Translations under genes and position numbers: made by a program
In this document: positions 51,599 through 59,624 of the stretch, in pieces
How positions within the stretch are numbered: the first letter of the stretch is position 1
How the letters are laid out: each line of letters starts with the position of its first letter
Notes under the pieces: generated by a model
Told to the model about the DNA's origin: nothing
What the model saw: the letters and a program-made list of their open reading frames with translations, nothing else
The model's database searches: none
Origin: Sphingobium sp. 15-1
GTDB taxonomy: Bacteria > Pseudomonadota > Alphaproteobacteria > Sphingomonadales > Sphingomonadaceae
NCBI RefSeq assembly: GCF_013375535.1
Contig: NZ_JABXJG010000002.1
Coordinates: forward strand, 930,001-994,000
Reading direction: 5' to 3'
Length of the DNA: 64,000 bases

Positions 51599-52204
51599 AT
51601 GATTCACATGGCTTTGCCGTTGCGCTGGACTGCGTCAGCTTCCCTGCTGCTTGCCGCGACCGCCGGTCCGGCCCTCGCCCAGTCGATGTTCCTTCCCGAA
51701 GGCATGGCCATCCAGTTGGAGACGCGTCAGGAGCTTTCCTCCAAATCGGCGCGCGTGGGCGACCCGGTCGAGCTGGCGGTGGCCAAGCCGGTGACGATCG
51801 GCGGCGTGACGCTGATTCCGGCGGGCAGCCCGGCGGTCGGTGAGGTCAGCCGGGCCAGGGACAATGGCCTGCTGGGCCGGTCGGGCAAGCTGGACATCAA
51901 GGTCAGCATGATCAAGGCGAACGGTATCGACGTGCCGGTTCGCGGCCAGCGCAGCGCGCAGGGCAAATCGGGCACGCTGGGGTCCGTGGGCGCGGGCATC
52001 CTCTTCCTGCCCCTTGCAGTGATCATCCGGGGCAAGGACGTCAAATTGCCCACCGGCACGTTGTTCGAGGTTTATGTCGACAAGGAGGTCGCGATCGGAT
52101 CGGCTCCCGGCGTCGTGGGGCCCGACGTGGCGGCCCCCCTCGATGGGCGAGAGGCGCCCCATGGCATCAGGACCGTCGACCCCAATCAGGCATTGGGTTC
52201 CTGA
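51599..52204 (+). CDS. Secreted hypothetical protein
   Basis: A 201-residue protein with a signal peptide (hydrophobic ~10-28, ending PALAQ) and a beta-rich mature part with repeated valine-glycine strands (PVELAVAKPVTIGGVTLIPAGSPAVGEV, GKLDIKVSMIKANGIDVPV). I do not recognise the family with confidence. AGAGGA precedes the ATG. Its end overlaps the convergent LysR gene by 19 bases. It probably is periplasmic. It may or may not belong to the signal operon 112 bases upstream. Confidence 0.65.
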   Translation: MIHMALPLRWTASASLLLAATAGPALAQSMFLPEGMAIQLETRQELSSKSARVGDPVELAVAKPVTIGGVTLIPAGSPAVGEVSRARDNGLLGRSGKLDIKVSMIKANGIDVPVRGQRSAQGKSGTLGSVGAGILFLPLAVIIRGKDVKLPTGTLFEVYVDKEVAIGSAPGVVGPDVAAPLDGREAPHGIRTVDPNQALGS

Positions 52205-53106
52205 TCCTCATCGCCCTCCGGCCCCAGGCGGAGCGCGCTCGCCTGATCGAATATCGCATGGGTCACCGGATCATTGTCGGAAACCCGCTTCGCCACATGG
52301 AAATCGATGGGGGCCAGCGCCGGCATCCCCTCCAGCTCGACCAGGGCGCCGCTCGCCAAATCGGCGCGGGCCATGGGTTCGGGGAAAATGCCGATCCCGC
52401 CGCCTGCCTTGGCGATGTCGATCATCATCCGCGCATTGTTGCACAGGTTGAGCGATTTGCGCGCGATCCGCGAAGCGGCGATCGCGTCCCGCATGCGCCC
52501 GTAAATGGGCGAATGACTGGACAGCGACCAGATCGGGATCGTGCGGTCCCCCGCATCGCCATGGAAGGACGCAGCCACGGCCGGATTGGCGAGCCAGACC
52601 AGGCGAACCGCCCCAATCGGATGCGATTGGAGCGAGGGATGGGCGACAGGCCCGGCCGCGAAGGCAATGTCGGTGCGGCCGATCAGCAATTGCTGGATCA
52701 AATTGGCGGTGAGGTCGATTTCCAGTTCCAGGCTGACATGCGGCATATCCGCCTTCAACCGCGACACGAAGGGCGGAAGGCAGCTTGCGGCGGCGATTTC
52801 CCCCGCCCCGATGCGGACCACGCCGGTCGCCTCCTCCAACCCGCCGCAGCGCAGCAGCATGCTCTGCAGATCGCTCCACAGCGGGCCGCAATCGCGCACC
52901 AACTGGCGCCCGGCGGGGGTGAAGGACATGGTCCGGCCCTCCCGGCGGAACAGGCGGACGCCCAGATGCCCCTCCAGCTCCCGCACCCGCGCCGAAATGG
53001 CCGGCTGGGTGGTGTTGAGCCGCTCCGCGGCGGCGGCGAACGTGCCCAACCGGTCGATCCAGAGCATGGTTTCGAGATGAAAGAGGCCGATGCGATTGAT
53101 AGACAT
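52186..53106 (-). CDS. LysR-family transcriptional regulator
   Basis: A 306-residue LysR protein with N-terminal HTH (ETMLWIDRLGTFAAAAERLNTTQPAISARVRELEGHLGVRLF) and effector domain. It is divergent from the CoA-transferase genes starting at 53191, its likely targets, with ~85 bases between them. Confidence 0.88.
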   Translation of the reverse strand: MSINRIGLFHLETMLWIDRLGTFAAAAERLNTTQPAISARVRELEGHLGVRLFRREGRTMSFTPAGRQLVRDCGPLWSDLQSMLLRCGGLEEATGVVRIGAGEIAAASCLPPFVSRLKADMPHVSLELEIDLTANLIQQLLIGRTDIAFAAGPVAHPSLQSHPIGAVRLVWLANPAVAASFHGDAGDRTIPIWSLSSHSPIYGRMRDAIAASRIARKSLNLCNNARMMIDIAKAGGGIGIFPEPMARADLASGALVELEGMPALAPIDFHVAKRVSDNDPVTHAIFDQASALRLGPEGDEDQEPNA

Positions 53107-53190
53107 TATTTTTGATTAGAGCAAAAAACAAATCATTAGAAATGATAAATTCTTTGCGCCAGAACTATGATCCGAAGGAGAGGCATGCTT

Positions 53191-53901
53191 ATGGTCAAAA
53201 AGCTTTATTCGGATGCTGCGAGCGCGTTGGAGGGTTTGCTCTTCGACGGGATGCATCTGTGCGCGGGCGGTTTTGGGCTGTGCGGGATTCCCGAGCGGCT
53301 GATCGACGCGATCCGGGATTCGGGCGTCAAGGATCTGACCATCGCCTCCAACAATGCCGGGATCGACGGCGAGGGCCTGGGCAAGCTGCTGCGCACGCGG
53401 CAGGTGAAGAAGATGATCTCCTCCTATGTCGGGGAGAATAAAGAGTTCGAGCGGCAATATCTGGCGGGCGAGCTGGAGGTGGAGTTCTGCCCCCAGGGCA
53501 CGCTGGCGGAGCGCTGCCGGGCGGGCGGCGCGGGCATTCCGGGCTTCTACACCAAGACCGGCGTCGGAACGGCCGTGGCCGAGGGCAAGGAAGTCAAGAA
53601 TTTCGACGGGCAGGATTATATATTGGAGCGGGGCATCTTCGCGGACATCGCCATCATCAAGGGCTGGAAGGCCGATGAGAGCGGCAATCTGATCTTCCGC
53701 AAGACGGCGCGCAACTTCAACCAGCCCATGGCGACGGCGGCGAAGGTCTGCATCGCGGAAGTCGAGGAGGTGGTGCCGACCGGCAGCCTCGATCCCGATG
53801 CGATCCATCTGCCGGGCATTTACGTCAAGCGCATGATCATAGGCAGCCCCTATGAGAAGAAGATCGAATTCCGCACCGTTCGCCAGAGGGAGGCTGCATA
53901 A
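53191..53901 (+). CDS. scoA: 3-oxoacid CoA-transferase subunit A
   Basis: About 236 residues, CoA-transferase family I alpha subunit: MHLCAGGFGLCGIPERLI near the N-terminus, LTIASNNAGIDGEGLGKLL, ELEVEFCPQGTLAERCRAGG, and FYTKTGVGTAVAEGKEV. AAGGAG stands before alternative ATGs at 53185 and 53191. It activates acetoacetate or another 3-oxo acid with succinyl-CoA. The stop overlaps the subunit B start (TAATG). Confidence 0.9.
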   Translation: MVKKLYSDAASALEGLLFDGMHLCAGGFGLCGIPERLIDAIRDSGVKDLTIASNNAGIDGEGLGKLLRTRQVKKMISSYVGENKEFERQYLAGELEVEFCPQGTLAERCRAGGAGIPGFYTKTGVGTAVAEGKEVKNFDGQDYILERGIFADIAIIKGWKADESGNLIFRKTARNFNQPMATAAKVCIAEVEEVVPTGSLDPDAIHLPGIYVKRMIIGSPYEKKIEFRTVRQREAA

Positions 53902-54554
53902 TGGCCTGGACGAGAGATGAGATGGCCGCGCGTGCGGCGAAGGAATTGCAGGACGGTTTCTATGTGAACCTGGGCATCGGCATTCCGACGCTGGTGGCGA
54001 ACCATATTCCGGCGGGCGTGGAAGTGACGCTCCAGTCGGAGAATGGCATGCTGGGCATCGGGCCCTTCCCTTATGAGGGCGAGGAGGATGCCGACCTGAT
54101 CAACGCGGGCAAGCAGACGATCAGCGAATTGCCGCAGTCGGTCTATTTCTCCAGCGCCGACAGTTTCGCGATGATCCGGGGCGGGCATATCGACCTGACC
54201 GTGCTGGGCGCGATGGAGGTCGCGGAAAATGGCGACATCGCCAACTGGATGATCCCCGGCAAGATGATCAAGGGCATGGGCGGCGCGATGGACCTGGTCG
54301 CGGGCGTCAAGAAGATCATCGTCGTCATGGAGCATACGTCCAAGGACGGCAGCCCCAAGTTCATCCCCGCCTGCACCCTGCCGCTGACCGGCAAGAATGT
54401 GGTCGACATGATCGTCACCGACCTTTGCGTGTTCCAGCGGCCCGATCATGACAGCCCGTTCCGCCTCGTCGAACTCGCTCCGGGCGTGACGGCGGAGGAA
54501 GTCGCCGCTAAGACCAGTGCGCATTATCTGGTGGACGCCGTTCAAGCCGCTTGA
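53901..54554 (+). CDS. scoB: 3-oxoacid CoA-transferase subunit B
   Basis: A 217-residue beta subunit. The catalytic Glu lies in LQSENGMLGIGPFP, with VNLGIGIPTLVANHIPAG before it and GGHIDLTVLGAMEVAENGDIANW after. It is translationally coupled to subunit A. Together they form a complete succinyl-CoA:3-oxoacid CoA-transferase. Confidence 0.92.
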   Translation: MAWTRDEMAARAAKELQDGFYVNLGIGIPTLVANHIPAGVEVTLQSENGMLGIGPFPYEGEEDADLINAGKQTISELPQSVYFSSADSFAMIRGGHIDLTVLGAMEVAENGDIANWMIPGKMIKGMGGAMDLVAGVKKIIVVMEHTSKDGSPKFIPACTLPLTGKNVVDMIVTDLCVFQRPDHDSPFRLVELAPGVTAEEVAAKTSAHYLVDAVQAA

Positions 54555-54632
54555 AGGATGGAGCGGTTGATCTAACTGCATCAGAGCAACCGTTCCCTCT
54601 CCTGTGAGCCTGGTTTAACGCCCGATGCTCCA

Positions 54633-54753
54633 GAGTTTGTCCTGTTTAAGGTGAATCGTGTTCCTGCGCAGGCAGGAACCCAGTTGAGACGTTGGAACTG
54701 GGTTCCTGCCTGCGCAGGAACACGGTCCGCTTCCATCTCATCAGGACAAACTC
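54633..54753. repeat. Nested inverted repeat (REP-like)
   Basis: Outer arms GAGTTTGTCCTG (54633-54644) and CAGGACAAACTC (54742-54753) enclose a perfect 29-bp hairpin (54657-54685 with 54696-54724). Each central arm itself contains a smaller stem TTCCTGC-GCAG-GCAGGAA or its complement. It lies between the CoA-transferase genes and the convergent sensor kinase and may terminate both transcripts. Confidence 0.8.
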
Positions 54754-54815
54754 GAGCTTTTTGCCGCGTCGCCCTTTGCGCGCAATGCTCCAACCTGATC
54801 TTCCGACTGGAAAAG

Positions 54816-56531
54816 TCAGGCCGCCTGCGCCCGCGCCGCCGCTATGCAGGCTTGCAGATGCTTGTGCCGGAACGGTTTGGACAAGCGGGTGATGTCCGGC
54901 GCGATCAGGTCGACCCCCTCATAACCCGATATGATGAGTAGGGCGATGTGCGGATGATCGACGCGCAGGCGCAGCGCCAGTTCCACCCCCGTCATGCCCG
55001 GCATGATATGGTCGGTGATGAGGATGTCGGGCCGGTCGCCGGACTCGATCATGCTGAGAGCGCGTTCGGCGCGATCGGTGTCGACCACCTCATAGCCCAT
55101 ATCCACCAGCATTTCGCGCGTGCTGTTTCGGACAAGATCATTGTCGTCGACCAGCAGAACCTTGCCCGAACGTGCCTTCAGGGCCTCGTCGATGACCGGG
55201 GGGGCCGCCTTCACGCTGGGCGCATGCTCGACCGGAAGCCAGAGCCGGACGCTGGTGCCCCGACCCACGGCGCTGTCGATTTCCACCATGCCGCCCAATT
55301 GGCCCGCAAGGCCATGGACCATGGACAAGCCCAGCCCCGTGCCATGGCCGGACGGCTTGGTCGTGAAGAAAGGCTCCATCGCCGCCGCCTTGACTGCGGG
55401 AGGCATGCCCGCGCCGCTGTCCGTCACGGTGAGGCAGACATATTGGCCGGGCGCGAGCGCGGCGGGCAACCGGCTCTGCCGGGCCTCCCCGGCTATGCTC
55501 AAAGTCCCGCCATCGGGCATGGCGTCGCGGCTGTTGACGGCCAGATTGAGAAGCGCGACCTCTAGCTGATGCGCATCAGCGCGCACCGGCGGCAACATCG
55601 CCTGAAGATCGATCGACAGCGCGATCCGCGGCCCCAGCGTACTGGCCAGCAGATCCTGCATCCCGCCGAGCAGGTCGGGCAGGTCGACCGCCTTGACGGC
55701 CAACGGCTGGCGGCGGGCGAAGGTCAGGAGCCGCTGGACCAGGGTCTGGGCGCTTTCCGCCGCCTGCATGGCGATGGAGGCGTGCCGGTCGATGGATTCG
55801 GGGGTTCTCTTCCCCGACAGGATCAGGTCCAGCCCGGCGACGATCGGCATCAGCAGATTGTTGAAGTCATGGGCGACATGGCCGGTCAACTGGCCCAGCA
55901 TGTCCAGCTTCTGGACCTGGCGCAGACTGTCCTGCGACCGTTCCAGTTCCGTCGTGCGTTCGCGGACGCGATGTTCGAGATGGTCGTTCAGCGCTTCCAG
56001 CGATGCGAAAAGCCGCCCATTTTCCAGCGCGGTGGACGCGGCGCGGGCCAGCGCCTCCAGCAAGGCGATCTCATTGTCGGTCGGCTGGGCGAATTCCGAC
56101 CAATAGGCGCCCAGGGCGGCGATGGGTTCGATCCGGCCGATCGGCACCATCGCCATGGACCGGACGAAGGTGGTGCGATACGCCTCCACCGGCACGCGCG
56201 GATCGTCGAAAACGTCCGGGATCACCACCGTCTGATGATGCTCCATGGCCCAGCCCGACACGCAGCTTGCGGCGGGGAAGCGCTGCCCCGCCCAAAGCGG
56301 CTCCATCGAATCTTCCGCGATATAATGGCACTGATCATCTTCGCGCAGGACGACCGCGATGCCGTCCGCCCCCACGGCGCGACGGGCAAAGGCGCGCAGC
56401 ACATGGGTTATCGCCTCCAGGGACCGCGCCCCGGCCAAGGCCTCCATCGCTTCGGCGGCGATGCTCCACCGCGCCGCCAGCGCCTTTTGCTCGGCGCCCC
56501 GTTCGCTTGCCAATTTCCTATCCATCGACAA
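54816..56531 (-). CDS. Hybrid sensor histidine kinase (GAF-HisKA-HATPase-REC)
   Basis: A 571-residue hybrid kinase. A GAF-like domain covers ~20-180. A coiled linker leads to the HisKA region with phosphoacceptor His221 (LTGHVAHDFNNLL). The ATPase domain at ~320-430 has LNLAVNSRDAM, DSGAGM and GTGLGLSMVHGL. A C-terminal receiver at ~455-565 has LLVDDNDLV, phospho-Asp in ILITDHIMPG and Lys in LSKPF. No membrane segments, so it is a cytoplasmic sensor. No DNA-binding partner is adjacent. It lies beside the acetate/PQQ genes and may respond to alcohol metabolism; this is speculative. Confidence 0.92.
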   Translation of the reverse strand: MSMDRKLASERGAEQKALAARWSIAAEAMEALAGARSLEAITHVLRAFARRAVGADGIAVVLREDDQCHYIAEDSMEPLWAGQRFPAASCVSGWAMEHHQTVVIPDVFDDPRVPVEAYRTTFVRSMAMVPIGRIEPIAALGAYWSEFAQPTDNEIALLEALARAASTALENGRLFASLEALNDHLEHRVRERTTELERSQDSLRQVQKLDMLGQLTGHVAHDFNNLLMPIVAGLDLILSGKRTPESIDRHASIAMQAAESAQTLVQRLLTFARRQPLAVKAVDLPDLLGGMQDLLASTLGPRIALSIDLQAMLPPVRADAHQLEVALLNLAVNSRDAMPDGGTLSIAGEARQSRLPAALAPGQYVCLTVTDSGAGMPPAVKAAAMEPFFTTKPSGHGTGLGLSMVHGLAGQLGGMVEIDSAVGRGTSVRLWLPVEHAPSVKAAPPVIDEALKARSGKVLLVDDNDLVRNSTREMLVDMGYEVVDTDRAERALSMIESGDRPDILITDHIMPGMTGVELALRLRVDHPHIALLIISGYEGVDLIAPDITRLSKPFRHKHLQACIAAARAQAA

Positions 56532-56725
56532 CCTTTTGCATCGGAACCGCGCCTCTTCCTATCATTGGATAGAGCCGATCACAAAGCAATATGATCAATG
56601 GTTTAGGGGGTCGATTCGACCGATGACGATCAATTTTCCCTTAACCCTGTGCTTTCGAAATGACAGTCGGGCGGGGAAACGGGCTTTGGCTTTCCCGGTT
56701 GGGAGCCCCCGGATATGCGGGATGC

Positions 56726-56741
56726 TCCCGCGCAGGCGGGA
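56726..56741. repeat. REP-like hairpin, TCCCGC-GCAG-GCGGGA
   Basis: A 16-base palindrome with the same GCAG loop as the small stems of the 54633-54753 element but a different, compensated stem. It lies just after the acetyl-CoA synthetase stop. Confidence 0.5.
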
Positions 56742-56760
56742 ACGCGGCGGACTTTCCCGC

Positions 56761-58725
56761 TTATCCCACGCGGCTTCGTATCAATTCCTCCACTATGGCG
56801 GGATCGGCCAGCGTCGATATGTCTCCCAGCGCCTGGGGCGACACCTCCCCTTCCGCGATCTTGCGCAGGATGCGGCGCATGATCTTGCCCGACCGGGTTT
56901 TGGGCAAGCCGGGCGAGAACTGGATCGCGTCGGGCGTCGCGATCGGCCCGATTTCCTGGCGCACCCAGGCCACCAGCGCCTTGCGCAGCGCGTCGGTGGC
57001 TTCCTCGCCGCTGTTCAGCGTCACATAGGCGTAGATGCCCTGCCCCTTGATGTCGTGGGGGAAGCCGACCACCGCCGCTTCCGCCACGCTCCCATGGCTC
57101 ACCAGCGCGCTCTCGACCTCGGCCGTGCCCATGCGATGGCCAGACACGTTGATCACGTCATCCACGCGGCCCGTGATCCAATAATCCCCATCCGCATCGC
57201 GCCGACAGCCATCGCCGGTGAAATATAATCCCGGATAGGTGGTGAAATAGGTCTGGAAGAAGCGGTCATGATCGCCCCAGACCGTCCGCGCCTGCCCCGG
57301 CCAGCTCCGCGCGATGCAGAGATTGCCCTCGCCCGCGCCCTCCACGGCCACGCCATTGCCGTCGACCAGCAGCGGCTCGACCCCGAAAAAGGGCTTGGTC
57401 GCGGCCCCCGGCTTCAGGTCCGTAGCGCCCGGCAGCGGCGTGATCATGTGCCCGCCCGTCTCCGTCTGCCACCAGGTATCGACGATCGGGCAACGCCCTT
57501 CGCCCACCACCTCATGATACCAGCGCCACGCCTCCGGATTGATCGGTTCGCCCACCGTGCCCATCAGCCGCAGCGAAGCGCGGCTGGTGCGGGTCACATA
57601 TTCGTCCCCCTCCTTCATCAACGATCGAAGCGCAGTCGGGGCGGTGTAGAGCGTCGTCACCTGATGCCGGTCGACCACTTCCCAAATGCGCGAAGGCGTC
57701 GGCCAGTTGGGCACGCCCTCGAACATCAGCGTCGTGCCGCCATTGGCGAGCGGCCCGTAGACGATATAGCTGTGCCCGGTGACCCAGCCGACATCGGCGG
57801 AGGACCAGAAGACCTCGCCCGGCCGATGGTCGAATGCAAGGTCGAAGGTCATCGCCGCCCAGAGCAGATAGCCGCCGGTCGAATGCAGCACGCCCTTGGG
57901 CTTGCCCGTGGAGCCGGAGGTGTAGAGCAGGAACAGCGGGTCTTCCGCCGCCATCGCCTCCGCCGGGCAGTCGGCGGAAACCTGCGCGGCCAGCTCGTCA
58001 TAATAAGCGTCGCGGCCCGGCTCCATCGCCACCTCGCCGCCGGTCGCCCGGACGACGATCACGCGGTCCAGCATCGGCGCCATGGTGGCCGCCGCATCGA
58101 CATTGCGCTTCAGGGGCACGGTCCTGCCGCCGCGCCGTCCCTCATCGGCAGTGATGACGATCCGGCTGTCGCAATCGGTGATGCGGCCCGCCAGCGCTTC
58201 GGGCGAAAAGCCGCCGAACACCACGCTATGGATCGCGCCGATCCGCGCGCAGGCGAGCATGGCGAAGGCCGCCTCCGCTATCATCGGCAGATAGAGCGTC
58301 ACCCGGTCGCCGCGCGCGACGCCCGCGCCCTTCAGCACATTGGCGAAACGGCAGACTTCCCGGTGCAGCTCCGCATAGGTGAAGCGCCGCGCCGGTTCCC
58401 TGGGATCGTCCGGCTCCCAGATGATCGCCGCCTGATCGCCGCGTTCGGCCAGATGCCGGTCCAGGCAATTGGCCGACACGTTGAGCATGCCGTCGCTGAA
58501 CCATTTGATGCCGAAATCGCCCTCCGCAAAGCTGCTTTCATCGGCGCGGGTCGGTTGACGCAGCCAGTTCAGCCGCTTCGCCTGCTCCAGCCAATAGGCC
58601 TCCGCATCTTCCATCGAGCGGCGGTAGCCTGCGGCATAGCCCGCCGCATCGACCTTCGCCTCGGCCGCCCATTGCGGCGGCACGGGGTAGAGGTCATCGC
58701 TTCCTGGCGCGGCAAGGGTCAGCAT
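56761..58725 (-). CDS. acs: Acetyl-CoA synthetase
   Basis: A 654-residue AMP-forming acetyl-CoA synthetase of normal length: LYTSGSTGKPKGVLHSTGGY, GSTG-type P-loop, acetate-pocket Trp in DTWWQTETGGHMI, and the regulatory lysine in LPKTRSGKIMRR. It converts acetate to acetyl-CoA, the final step of ethanol use through acetaldehyde and acetate. The pseudoazurin gene lies immediately upstream on the same strand (11-base gap), so they probably share a transcript. Confidence 0.95.
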   Translation of the reverse strand: MLTLAAPGSDDLYPVPPQWAAEAKVDAAGYAAGYRRSMEDAEAYWLEQAKRLNWLRQPTRADESSFAEGDFGIKWFSDGMLNVSANCLDRHLAERGDQAAIIWEPDDPREPARRFTYAELHREVCRFANVLKGAGVARGDRVTLYLPMIAEAAFAMLACARIGAIHSVVFGGFSPEALAGRITDCDSRIVITADEGRRGGRTVPLKRNVDAAATMAPMLDRVIVVRATGGEVAMEPGRDAYYDELAAQVSADCPAEAMAAEDPLFLLYTSGSTGKPKGVLHSTGGYLLWAAMTFDLAFDHRPGEVFWSSADVGWVTGHSYIVYGPLANGGTTLMFEGVPNWPTPSRIWEVVDRHQVTTLYTAPTALRSLMKEGDEYVTRTSRASLRLMGTVGEPINPEAWRWYHEVVGEGRCPIVDTWWQTETGGHMITPLPGATDLKPGAATKPFFGVEPLLVDGNGVAVEGAGEGNLCIARSWPGQARTVWGDHDRFFQTYFTTYPGLYFTGDGCRRDADGDYWITGRVDDVINVSGHRMGTAEVESALVSHGSVAEAAVVGFPHDIKGQGIYAYVTLNSGEEATDALRKALVAWVRQEIGPIATPDAIQFSPGLPKTRSGKIMRRILRKIAEGEVSPQALGDISTLADPAIVEELIRSRVG

Positions 58726-58735
58726 CGGCCCTGCC

Positions 58736-59188
58736 TCACTTCACTTTGGCGAGCGCGACGGTCATCCGCTTGGCGGCGAAGGGCGGCAGCTTGACCGCCC
58801 GGGCGGCGGCGAGATCGGCCGGGGCCACCTTGCCCACCTGCACCAGCGCGACCATGCCCATCGAATAATGCGGCATGCACTTGATGCCGTAGAGGCCGGG
58901 CTTGCTCACGGTCAGCACCGCTTCCTTGTTCATCGCGCCCTTCATCGGCGTGGCGCCGGCAGGCAGCATATTGGACATGGTTTCGGCATTGTGGCTGGGG
59001 TTGGTCGGCTGGAAACGGATGGTGTCGCCCACTGCCGCCTTCACGAAGGAGGGTTCGAACACCATGGCGCCGTCCGCGCCCTGATTCTTCATGTGGACGA
59101 TGATGTCCTTGGCCTGCGCCGACAGCGGGGCCAGCGTCAGCAGCGCGGCGGCGGCGATGCCGCCCAGGGTGATGCGAATGTCGGTCAA
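58736..59188 (-). CDS. Pseudoazurin (type-1 blue copper protein)
   Basis: A 150-residue cupredoxin with a signal peptide cleaved after AQA26. Copper ligands are His66 (SHNAET), Cys104, His107 and Met112 (KCMPHYSMGM). Minus the signal these fall at 40, 78, 81 and 86, exactly the pseudoazurin pattern. It carries electrons in the periplasm, here plausibly from a PQQ dehydrogenase or to a terminal reductase. It precedes acs in the same orientation. Confidence 0.93.
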   Translation of the reverse strand: MTDIRITLGGIAAAALLTLAPLSAQAKDIIVHMKNQGADGAMVFEPSFVKAAVGDTIRFQPTNPSHNAETMSNMLPAGATPMKGAMNKEAVLTVSKPGLYGIKCMPHYSMGMVALVQVGKVAPADLAAARAVKLPPFAAKRMTVALAKVK

Positions 59189-59417
59189 GGCTCTCTCTCC
59201 AGCAAATTTGGCTTGGACGAAAGATGACGCGGCGCAGCGGATCGCCGCAATGGGCCTTTGGTCCTAGGGCATGGCTCGCAAATGCACCATGGAACAGAGT
59301 TCAGACGGCGGGGCTGAAGGCGCGGATGCTGGCCCGCATCGACCAACCGGACTGAACGCCCCTGGAACCAAAAGCCGGATCGATCGTTCTGGCGCTGGAA
59401 AAAAGGGGGAGGATGCC

Positions 59418-59624
59418 ATGCCCACATCCGAATTCTTCAGGGAGCAGGCGGAAATCTGGGAGCAGCGCGCCGGTGCGGAAATGTCCCGCCCTGCGCAGGA
59501 GGCGGCTCTGGCCGCGGCCCGCAAATGGCATGGCGACGCCAATTTCGCGGAGATGATGGCGATCGGCCTCGTCGCCACGGCGGTGCCGGAACCGCTGGCG
59601 AACCGGCCCGTCATCAAGGCCTGA
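59418..59624 (+). CDS. Small hypothetical protein
   Basis: A 68-residue protein from the ATG at 59418, which has GGAGGAT just upstream. It is Ala/Glu-rich and mostly helical (FFREQAEIWEQRAGAEM...EAALAAARKWHGDANFAEMMAIGLV). It ends exactly where the convergent TonB receptor gene ends. The frame is open to 59271, but those residues look non-coding. No family recognised. Confidence 0.5.
   Translation: MPTSEFFREQAEIWEQRAGAEMSRPAQEAALAAARKWHGDANFAEMMAIGLVATAVPEPLANRPVIKA

Noticed and set aside
59271..59417. 49-residue N-terminal extension of the small gene ending at 59624
   Set aside because: The ATG at 59418 has a good ribosome-binding site, and the extension has non-coding composition over the pseudoazurin upstream region.
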